From: Ariolimax columbianus
Lineage: Eukaryota > Mollusca > Gastropoda > Stylommatophora > Arionidae
Reading direction: 5' to 3'
Assembly (NCBI GenBank): GCA_036924085.1
Contig: JAVGWX010000009.1
Location: 64,146,512-64,210,511 of the forward strand
Length of the DNA stretch: 64,000 nt
Part shown: piece after piece, positions 38,201 to 50,200 of the stretch
Numbering within the stretch: position 1 is the first letter of the stretch
Layout: every line of letters begins with the position of its first letter
Notes under the pieces: model-generated
Told to the model about the DNA's origin: nothing
Database searches by the model: none
Seen by the model: only the letters and a program-made list of their open reading frames with translations
Program-made: the position numbers and the translations under genes

Positions 38201-41200
38201 GCATTTTATCTGGCAAATTTGTAGTTATCCAAGCAAGATTCAAATATACTCATGTCCAGTTGTGAGGCCACTGATTGATGTTTCTTCTTCTTCGTTCATT
38301 CTCAAATCAAGGTCCAAGTTTCCCTTACAAAGGACACCGTTGTTTGTAAGGCCATTTTATCTCCATACAGCTTTTGTCTCATTTCTGTCTCACAAGGCCA
38401 GTATTGTTCTCTCTTTTCCTGCGTGAACGGGAAGCTTTGCAGGATGTATTCCACGGCCATGATGTGCTCCCCACAGGGACACTTGTCATCTGTCCCAATC
38501 CTCATTTTGTTGTAAAGATGATCCTTGAGTCTGTTATGCCCAGTTCTCAGTCTAAAGATGATGACTTGCTGTTCTATAGTTAATTTGTTTGATGTTTTAT
38601 TTTATATGGTTTTGTTATGCTGTTCATATGATCTTGGGTGTACTTCAGTGGCGTTGTTTTCATGGGCAAGTCTGCTTGGTGCTGTCTTTTAAGTCTCTTT
38701 CAGCGATGGGCGAAGCTATCATGTATTAAATGGTCCAATGCCAAATTGTCTCGTCTAGCCTTCATGTTTGCATACTGTGATACTTTCTGGATCATGCTTT
38801 TTGTGTCTCTTCTATGAGATGTTGTTTGTAATCCAGTAATTTTCTGCATCTCTGATACTGGCATAGTTTTCATAACTCCTGTAAGGAGCCTGAGGACTTG
38901 TGTTTGCACCTTGTTCATTGACTGCAGATGTGTCTTAGCAGCTGATATTAAGCAAAATTCCAAGTGCTGTCTTATTACCACATTGTAAACTTTTTTGAGG
39001 GTTTGTTCATTTACTCCGCAACTGGTACCTTCTAATTTTCTGAGAGACCCAAGTCATTTTCGGTCATTCCTTTCTGCATTTTCAATGTGTTTATTCTAAA
39101 AACTTGACTTAGTCACTCATCTTTTACCATGGGATGTAGTAGACATCCTTTCTTTTTCTTGTAGTGAATAGTTCCTACAGGATGAGGTAGTTAGCCCCAT
39201 GTCCAGTCTTCCTTAGTTGTCTCCATGACATGCCTAGCAGGTTACAATGCGCACTATTGTGTGTTTCTTTTTTCAGGCACCAGTAATACAATGGAGACCT
39301 GTTATTTTCTGCTTTTATAACAACTGCATTGTGTTTCTATTGTTTGCTCATAATAGGAAACTAGGGATTCTGAACAGTTAGGATAGCTGTCTTCTAGTCT
39401 GAAGGACATGGGTTAAAATCTCAGTAAACACTATGATGATATTTAAAACTAGCCTGCATACAGCGCTAGAAAAAAATTGCATTATAATACTGTTTACCTA
39501 TTACCTTAAATACTACTCAAAATAGTATGACTTACATATACACAAAACAGTGTGTGTATGTCTCATAGTTGGTGCCTTATACGAAGCATGTTCAAAATGA
39601 AACCGGATCAAACTGCAACAAGTGAACATGCGTACAATATACATGATGATGTGACTTCTGGTGTAAACATCAAGTTTGCAAAATTTCATTATCGTGCGAC
39701 TCATAGTTTCGTCGGCAGACTGTTGAAAACATGGTGGGTGTAAAACGGCATCCGTCCAGAATTGATCAGAGAGCAGTGATTCGGTTTTTAACAGCTGAAG
39801 GATGTCGACCAATTGACAAAATAACGCAGCAATATGCGCCTGACCTGATCTCTGAAGATCTTCTGTTAACTCACATCCTTCTTTAAACATTGTTGTCCAG
39901 TTCTTCACTGTTGTCTTCGACACACTTTTGTCACCATACACTGCCTGCATTCTGTGATAAATGTCAACTGGTCCACATCTTTCAGCTGTTAGAAACCAAA
40001 TAACCGCTTGCTGATCAACTCCAAACATATTCAGTATCAAACCTGCCATATTTTCAACGGTCTGCTGAGGAAACTATGAGTCGTAAGATAAGGACATTTT
40101 GCAAACTTGATGGTTAGTATGTGCTGTTTACACCAGAAGTGATGTCATCATGCACATCATATGTATGTTCACTTGTTGCAGTTTGGTCCAGTTTCATTTG
40201 AACACACCTCGTATATACACATAACACTGTTTATGTGTCCCACAGTTGATGTCTTATTTAAATACATAACACTGTTCGTGTGGCCCCACAACTAGTAGCT
40301 TTAATATTCACATAACAATCTGTTTATATATTTTTTATTTCTGAAAGTACTTACTTACTAAGTTGCTCCTCTTATACACTGGTGTTTAGAGGTTTACCAC
40401 AAAGAGCCCCAGACTATTCAATGGGAAAAAAATAAATGAAAAAAAATGTTAAGTTGATTAAAGGTAAGTTTAATCAAAATTTTAAAATGGGTATGGTCAG
40501 ATATCGCACCGAGACGAGAACGCAAACAAAACCTAGGTTACGACCAATAGGCCTTCATCAGGGACAACAAATAACACCAATACTGAACTAGCAAACCAAC
40601 ATATAAGAAAAAAATGGTCTACTTATCTGATATAGTATTTGTCCTCGCGACTGGTTGGGTCGGAAGCTAGACTGTAAATGAAGGACAGCAGTCAAATAAG
40701 GTGGCCAGGAGAGCCGAACAGTGATCCAAGGGGGAGAACAAAAAGAAAGGTATATAAGCCGAAAGGGGAGAGGGAGGAAGATTGTATAAGGGGTGGGGGG
40801 GGGGGGCTGATAAAAGAAAAAGGAGGGGGGGGGCAATGGAAAGCAAATAGATGGGGGGGGGGGCAGTATGAGATTTTAAAAAAAGGTATGGAAGATATTA
40901 ATACCATGTGGTTAGAGGCAACCCATGCTGGAAATAAGTCTGTTCTCAAGAGCTGATACTATTCTATTCACTGTCTTGCTTTTGGCCTGGTTCCAGTCAA
41001 TTCCTCAATCTTTTATAGATTGTTTTATGTTGTGATTCCAGAAAATTTTGAATCATCCTGGTAGTCTGGATCCTCAGAGCTTTGTTTCTCATAACTTTTT
41101 GGGTAGAGAACTGTTTTTAAGCTCTGCAAGTATGGCAAAACCATCGAAGCTGAAATTGCTACAATCAAATCTGCAAGAGTTAGATTTTGCTATTGTGTGC

Positions 41201-44200
41201 TGTATTATCTGATTGTGAATATGGTCTCTTTTTGTGGTACATGTATGACCATTCTTAGGTATCTTATTTCATAGACTTGGAGTCCTTGCGCATGATTCAC
41301 ATCTGTAAGAAAAAAACTAGTACATAGGTAGAGCGGTATACAGCCATTATAGTTTTCTTACTTATATTTCTAAAAGTAATAGCTTAAAATATTTGCCACG
41401 CCTTCTTAGATTTCATCGTGTAAACACCAATGTTACTAGCTGTTTTGAATTCTGGTTTACAATTGGTGAGTGGCTGACTAGCACAATTGTTAGAGCACTT
41501 ACTACTTGTGGTAAAGGTATGAGTTCTATCCTCTGTCTTGATATGCCCCAGTCTACCCAGCTGTAAATGGGTACCATATAGGGAGGGGCATTGAAGTCTA
41601 AAGTACATTTAAGTCTAAAACACATCATCTATTATCGCAATGTCTGCTATGGGACCAATGTCACCTTCTTTCTTGTCCATTATTCTCACTCCCACCAAAG
41701 CATGGGGTCACCACTACAATGGGCCTCCTACAGAAATACTGCACTAAAACACTTTACATTCTTTTGCAGTGGTGGTAAAAGTAAAGTGTACTTCAGTGGT
41801 GGTAAAAGTAAAGTGTACTTCAGTGGTGGTAAAAGTAAAGTGTACTTCAGTGGTGGTAAAAGTAAAGTGTACTTCAGTGGTGGTAAAAGTAAAGTGTACT
41901 TCAGTGGTGGTAAAAGTAAAGTGTACTTCAGTGGTGGTAAAAGTAAAGTGTACTTCAGTGGTGGTAAAAGTAAAGTGTACTTCAGTGGTGGTAAAAGTAG
42001 CAATTTGTTTTATACAATGAGGTTGTTAGCCTCATGCACAACTCTCTTTACTCACCTTTATGACATGCATAGAAGTGCAGTGGTCCTATTCTTCCCTCAA
42101 ATGTAAGAGATCCCAGGATCCACTATGTTGTTTACTATTCGTATTTATTTTAGTTCATATATACTCTTCTGATCTTGTTGGGCTTTACTTTTTAAAATTA
42201 TATTCCTTCATTATTCATCATCATCTGAAAGGTCATTGGGGCACCAGTACTGTTTGTTGGACCAGAACCAGTTTAGGCCACTTAACTCAGTTTTGTGCCA
42301 TTGATATTTGTTATAGCTATGGACCTTCCCGTCCACTCTCTGATATTACCTTCCCATCTCCTTTTCTGTCTCCCTCTCTTACGCTTTCCAGACACAAAAC
42401 CTTGCAAGATGGTATTGGTTAACCAAGGCGATCTTGATACTTGCCCATATCATGTAAGCTTTTGTAATATTTACTATAGTCTTTATATTGGCCGACCTCT
42501 TTCTTAACAGTGTCCCGAACTCCTTTACTTATGACATGGTCTAGATACAAAATGCCAAGGATTCGACACAGATATCTCATCTCCATTAAACTAATTCTGT
42601 GCTCTAGACCCATTATTACTGCTAATTTCATTATCTTAAGAAGGCAATAAGCACCAGGAGGGGGAGGGGGGGGGGGAATCTCAAATAGACAGCAACAATG
42701 TTACATGATGGGACAGTGTAAAGATTTAAGACTATAAGATGAAAACAAAATTATCATTATTACATCAGTGGTTCGTTACTAATAAATTAGGTCCAATAGC
42801 AGACACTGCCATTGGGGATGAAGTGTTAGAGACTTTATTGTACTAATTCATAGCTTGTATGGCTTGGCTTCGTTCGTTCTCAATCTCCCGCTACGAAACC
42901 CTGAAAGGGCTTAAGTAGCAGAATGTAGTCCAGAGAACGGAATGTGTTGTGTCGTAGTTTACAGCTTGACTGCGATATTTGCCCATTTCGGTCCAACACA
43001 TCTGACTTCAGCAAGCATTTTTTGAGTACCGGGTAAGCATTCCCTCTTCGATCCCTTCTCCTTAGCCAGTCTGCCCTGCTGCAGCCTGTTATCCAGGATC
43101 ACCGCGTGGAGGTGTAGAAGGGTCTTGGCAGATCTGGTTCGCTGGCCCTGACGCTAGTAGTCAGCTATGAGTTGCTGACCACTGCAGCTCATGCGTTGCT
43201 CAGCATCTGATCCCAATTCCAAAATGACATATGTTGCAAGAGTTCATCTTCATGTAATACACAGGAAGATCAAAGATCAGCTAATTCATAGCTTGTATGA
43301 GGTGGGTTGGCTAGTTTTCATCCTCGCTGCTTTCCTTTCAGGTCAGGTACCCATTTACAAATGAACATCTTTACAGCTTTGTTGAGTGCTTGTAGTGGGA
43401 GTTGAACCCTGCGCCTTTGTCCTGAGAGCTCTATCACTACACTAGTCAAGAGTTATCTTAGGGATATTTATTGAAATGAGGAATTAAGACTACTTGTCAC
43501 TGCGGTCACCATAGAGTATCCAGTCTAGGTTTTTATTTCACCTCAAATAGAAAAAAATCCAATGCCCTAGTGAGGTTTTGAACCCTTGTCCCTTTGGTCA
43601 AAATCTCAGTATCCATTACAACCAACTAATTTTCCTAGTGTAAAATGTTGGAGAATTTCTTTGTTTAGTACTATACAAAACTAAGTCTTACAGTTTTGCC
43701 CTTTTGAGCTGTTGTGATGTGTTATAATAGTATTCAGTTGTTTAATGTTATCATTGCTCAATGTACACAGTAGAAATAGTTATGGTGGGAATGAAGATTA
43801 ATCAGGGTTAGGTGCAACATACTGATCAATACTGATCAATACCCTCACCTCACTTCCTAGTTCATGCTCCCAAAAACAGGTTGTGCCACAGAAGTCTGGC
43901 CAACAACATGAGAGTCAACACATGTACTGTCGTCCACATGGGTAGATCCAATATGGAACATAATTACAGAATGAACGAGAACAATATTAGAATGATAGAA
44001 AAGGAAAGAGGCCTAGGGGTTATAATAGATCATACAGGTAAAGGGAGTGAGCAAGTCCAGGTAGCAGTAAAAAAGGCAAATGCAATGTTAGGTATGATAA
44101 AAAGAAATATTAATCATAGGAGCAAGGAAGTGATAGTCGAAATTGTATAAAGCATTAGTTAGACCTAGATTGGAGAACTGTACAGGTGTGAGTCCTTATC

Positions 44201-47200
44201 ATAAAGGAGATATAAATATGCTGGAAAGAATACAAGAAAGAGTGACGAAGCTGATAGTGGGATTCCAGAATTACTGTTATGAGGAAAGACTCAGAAAAAC
44301 TGGCCTACAGTGTCTAGAAAAGAGAACGAGGTGACTTAATATAGGTTTATAAGATAATCAAAGGAACGGATAAATTAGACTATAACAAGTTTTTTCAAAA
44401 TTCAGCCACCTATAAGAAAAGAGGGAAATAGCTACAAATTAACTAAAGAAAGGTCCAGATTAGATATTAGGAAATATTTTTTTAGTCAGAGAGTGGTGAA
44501 TGCTTGAAATGTATTGCCACAGGAAGTACAGGAGGCAGGGACAATTAATGCATTAAAGAATAGATTGGATGCACATAGCATTTAGAGAAAGGAAATGTAA
44601 AAGAAACTGATTGTTTACAGACTCTGCAGAGTTTTCTAAACCAGTATAAAAACATTAAGTTAACACTATAATCTCAATAATGAGAAAGAACTGATATGCT
44701 AGCCTGATCAGACATAACATACTGCCCAAGATATTGCACCAGGGTCAGGCATAAGAACACACCTCTCTCCCACCTAGTGTTCCCTAGAAACAATCAGTAT
44801 TCAAAGCACAAGATGTGAATTGATGTGATCCCCATAATAATGAGAGGCACATAGATGAAGCCAAGCACATCACAACAGCCTGGAGAATCCAGGTACACCT
44901 CCATCAGCTTGTTTGAAATATGAGGAAAGCTACTGCAACCCACTACCTAATTCCCATTTCAGGGCGCACAAAATAGAAACTAAAGCTGGGCATTCAACAG
45001 TAGCAACAACATACTCTCCATAATGAAAAGTTTACTGGGGATGGCATGGGCTAGTGGTTAAGTGATACGGCTCACAATCCGAAGGTGCTTCGTTTCGATC
45101 CCTATCACAGCACCGGCCGTTACCCCAGGGAAGCAAACCCTTAGAAAATGTAGGAGGAAGCTGCCATAAATGCATGCCAAAGTCGGATGCACTGGGTTGA
45201 TAGGCGCAAAATAAAAACAAAGTGGAATGCACACCGCCTTGGGGAATTGAGAAATAACATGAATGAACAAAAAAATAATTAGTTACAGTACAACTAAGAA
45301 AGTTCCCAGTCTAGTGCCTCATGAATGCCTCGGGATGTAAGAAGAGCAACTGTAACTGCTACCAAAGAAACATCAAGACTTATTCAACTCAGTAGGAATA
45401 TCTTTGAACAACTTAGGTGATGGTTGGGTTGACTATGTAGCTTTTGTGTTTTACAAAAGGACATTTTCTGAATTATTGACAAAAGGATGGCACTTTAGTA
45501 AGAAAAGAAAGAAACAAAATGGCAATTAATTTGAACAGTTTAGTGCATTTTGTGCATAGTTCTTAGTCGACCTGTACTTCTACAGGGGCAGATGCCCTGT
45601 GCATGTGCCAGCTCTGGTATAAGCTGGATATAGCCGGGAGAAGGATTTCCTGCTTAGCGGGCTAGGCATAGAATTTGTGCATAGAATTGCATTAAAACAT
45701 ACAAATAAGTTTTAATAGATACAAATTTGAATAGATATCCTTACAGCACACAGTTTTTATTGATAATTAGCAGTAGTTTGGTGTAATTCACAATCAGTGA
45801 CTATAAAATTGAACTGTTCAGTTGACATGATTTAAAAAAAATAATTGAATTAGAACAAATTCTTGTCATGGTTATTAAAGACTTACTGATTGATATCTGG
45901 TTAGATAACTAACTGTTTATTGATCACAATCATTGTTGTAATTAGACACTGCTTTTTATTCCCTGTTCTATCTTTTACAGTTTCCAGTAAAAGTTGCCGC
46001 CTTGGTTTTTTTCCGGGTTGTATGACCAAATGTTTGCGGACTTATGAAGCACCTGTTTGTTGCCAGGGTTACTGGGGAGATAACTGTGATGGTAAGTGAA
46101 ATAAATTTACCTGGTGAAGAAAAATACTGTGGGTATAATTCTTAAAAGAGTTTTATGTTGTACAAAATCGGCATCACTTTCCATCAGAGAGACCCATAGG
46201 TGTTCATGTAACTTGCTGGTTCTTGTCCTCACAGATGTTTCTCCATCTAGTGGGTTTTTAGTTTTTCTTGATATAATTCAACCTTTAAATAGAGACTCAA
46301 AACACATGCTACTGGTGTGTAGCCTGTGCCATCTTTGACATCCCTCTTGATCCCCATCTCTTGATGTTTTCAGTGTTTCCATGCAGTGTTTCCCCCTGTC
46401 TGTGGGAATTGAGAAATAGTCTTTAGTCTGGGCTAGTTTGTATCCAGCTGGTTGCTTATGTCAGGGTCAGCGAACTATAGCTGACAAAGAGCCTATTCTG
46501 CCTCCATGTGGCAGTGCTGGAAATGGACTGCACCCACCCAGACTGGCTAAGAGAATAAGAATCAAAGAGGGAAGGCAAACTTGCTGTGTTGGATGTGTCG
46601 AAACTGGATGTGTTGGGCCAAAAGACATAGATATCGCAGTTTCACTGTTAACGTCATAACGTCCTTCTTGGAGTGAAGGCTGAAGAGGATGAAGAAGAAG
46701 CAAATATCGGGCAGAATTTTTTCTTCAAAATCAGGTATCCATAGTGGAAACTAGAACCAATTGCAGTCCTTCACACTAGATGAGTTTCAATCTCTCATAC
46801 TGTGACCTTGACAGTGCGAATATGCTCAGTCCATCAACTGATGAAATAGGTTGATAAGTGGTTACTGCTGCAGTTTTGTGGCTGCCATTGCACGGAGTTC
46901 TGCCAGACCTCTCTGTATGGTTTTCATCTACATTATATTTGTATGACAGACAGTGACCAAATCTTGAATTAGGTGCAGAAGATACATCAGTGAATGAGCT
47001 GACAGCTGCTTGCATTAAGGTTAGTGACCCATAACTGATATTGACCTTATAACACCTAAAAGTGATGGAGCTGTAAACAGACTACAGCCATGCAGCCTTA
47101 CTTAGAGAATATGGATAGAAGAGAAATGACAGATCTGGTCCCAAAAATGCAGTGCTGAAACTGGATGCATTGGGATAAAAGGTGTAGATATGGCTTCCTG

Positions 47201-50200
47201 TGCTGTAAACTATGACACAATGTCACAATCATTTTCAGGATTAACACAGAAGAGGAAGAATGTTGAGATTTCGTTATTATGATCAGTCTTCCACAAAGTT
47301 CACACGTATATTTTCTGCATGATTACTTAAACAAAATTAGCACGTATGGAATGAACTGAATAAATTTAAATTCAGCAACAGTGACAATCAAGTGGTACAA
47401 TCAATGATCATCACTACTTTCCTGAATATCTTCTTCTACTCTACGTTCATTCTCAATCACCCGCTACCACGCCCTGAGCAGGGCTTTGCAAGTAGCAGGA
47501 TGAAGTCCAGAGAACAGAATGCGTTGTGTCGCTAGTTTACAGTTTGACTGCAATATTTACACCTTTCGGTCCGACACATCCGTCTTCGGCAGGTTTCTTT
47601 AATATAATTGTAGTTTATGTGTAGACTTTAGTGGGTGTTTTTGAAAGGGTAGTAATTCCGACATACAATGACTGTTCTTGGTGAAAGATGCAGTAATCCA
47701 TGCAGACAAGGCAAAACATAAAGTGCAGGTCACATGTTGCGACATGGAGCACGGCGACAGCAATCTGGTACACCCGAAGTAAAAAGAGACCGCGGAGAAG
47801 ACCTCCAATGTGTTGGTCAGGCTCCCTTGTTGAACACAACATCTGAGACGCCTCCAGAGAAGGGCATACCATGCATGGATTTCAGTGGCCCAAGACAGGG
47901 TCTGCTAGAGATAAAGTTGGAACCCGCCGCTACACAGATGAATGGGTCATTAAGATCAAGTAATTGAACCCTTTTTTATTTTTTAAATTTCACTGCTTAT
48001 ATATATATTTCACTGCGATCATTGAGCCATTAACCAAATATGTTTTTATTAACTGTCTGCGTGTGAATTTTTCCATGAAAAAAATTTGTAAGTGAAATCA
48101 TATTGACTAAATCTTGTTTGGTCTTTTTTTTTTTTTCATAACTGGCATACCCTTTCTCACATGTCCCTTGCCACTTCCTGGTAATGGCTGATAACTCAAG
48201 CCATATTGTATTGGCATATATCATGTCTTGATTTTTGTTGTGATTTATTCATTTTTTAAATTTATTCTTTGCCCATGAGTAAAGCCTTGTGGCTATAGCT
48301 TAGGCTTAATTTTGTTTATGCAGTCACTGAGAACAGCACAAAGAATACGAGCCAGAAAATGACAGCATAGAAAAGCTTGGCAGAGTTGGAGAGACAAAGA
48401 TCTTCAGACTCAGAACGGGACATTGTAGACTCAAGGCCCACTTCCACACAGTAGGTCTCAGTGACACTGCCATGTGTGATTGTGGAGCACCCAAGCAAAC
48501 ACCAAAACATATCCTGCAGGACTGCCCTACTTATACAGACCAAAGATAGTCAGTCTGGCTCATGGGAGTGACAATACTCAAAAAGCTGTGGTAGACCTGT
48601 AATGCACAGTCTCCTTTTTGAGCCTCACCGAACTAGAAGTTGATCGAAGAAGAGGAACTGAGCTATTACTTATATATGTTTTTATCACTTGGAGGCATAA
48701 GGTCACCGTCTACTTTCAGGAAGTCTACATCAAACCTGCATGTGCTCTCACATTGCTGGTTACTTTAGCACTTTCTTTTACAAGATGAGACTGCTATCAT
48801 TAGTCACTTTTTACATCATGCAAGTAGTGAGCATTTTCTTCCCTCTTTGATAAATTACCTTTGCATCTACATGCAGAGAATGAGTGACAGGAATGTATTT
48901 ATATATTTCTTGAATTGTTATCTATTTATTGAGACTATCTCTATTTAGCTCAGATATTGGTTTCATAACAAAAGAAGTTACGCTGTCGACTTGGTAAGCC
49001 AGTAACAGCATTGGTTAAGCTGTTGTTGAGCTAGGTGGAACCTAGTGGTCAAGGAAGGTTATCAGCTTTACCAGGAAAGACAGACTGCGAAACGAAGCAA
49101 TTCACAATATGGTTGGTACTACATTTTGTGCAGAGTACATTTCCAGACATAAAATACACTGGATCAGTCATCTCATAAGAATACACCCTCAGCAATTGCC
49201 ACTGATGGCTTTCAACATTGGTAAATCTGGCTACAGGGCAAAAGGGCATTCACGAAGCAGGCGGATACTTGACATTAGAATAATTATGCAATGACATGGG
49301 CTCACAACGACTGATACAGCGCACTTGGCGCAGGGCAGACGACCTGAGTTCTCCATGTCACTCAAAACTAACTGCCTATTGTTATTCATCTATTGCAATC
49401 AGATTGCCCAGGTGGTCATGAGAACCCATGTAATGGTCACGGGACATGTGTAGCAAGCAACGGGATTTGCCATTGTCAGGTATGTGCAAATATATCTAGA
49501 TCAAGGTCAAAGTTAGTGCTTGAAAAGATTTTAGGTTTATTGTCAAATTACGTCACAATAAATCAAGTTGCAGGCAGTACTGAAGGTCAAATGTCCCTGT
49601 GTGGTAACTGACAATACCTGTTTATGTTATAATCAACGTGTCAAACTGATCTTTTCTTGACACTTGACAGGGAGTGTCTCTCACTACACATGAACAAGGA
49701 TTTCCCCACATGAACACACATACATAAACATTCAAACAGAATTTCCCTGTCAGTAAATTCATAGTCAAGCACATTTTCCATCCAGCATTCATATTTACAA
49801 TCACACTAACAACAACAAAAAAAACATGCAAAAATACAGTCACATACATATTCAGCATATACATAATATCTCTCTTTCTCTCTCTCACACACACACTATC
49901 ACTCTCTTCCGCTCTCTCTCTTTATTTTCAGCTGTTTTTGTAAAAATATGCATGGTCTTACATAAATCATAGATAGCTTGACAAAGCATATGTCGTCTTT
50001 CTGTCTGTAATCTGTGATCCAGGTATTCAATCAGATAAAGGAAGTGCCTGATGCCAGGTAGCCAAATGTTGCTTAGCCTTAATGCTGTCATTTGTCCTGG
50101 AATACCTTGTTGGACCAAGGGTCTTACTCAGGCCATCTCTCATTGGTTGATGTCCATGTCAGGGCTTAAAGTTGTAGGACCACCAAGATGTCACCTTTCG

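Noticed and set aside
39370..39445. tRNA-like SINE head (ACAGTTAGGATAGCTGTC, GGGTTAAAATCTC)
   Set aside because: The spacing is plausible but there is no second copy or flanking duplication, so I did not call it.
41591..42106. A repeat protein gene (SGGKSKVYF repeats)
   Set aside because: The array sits in a dispersed repeat that has no array elsewhere, and a unit of 27 bp opens several frames at once, including on the other strand.
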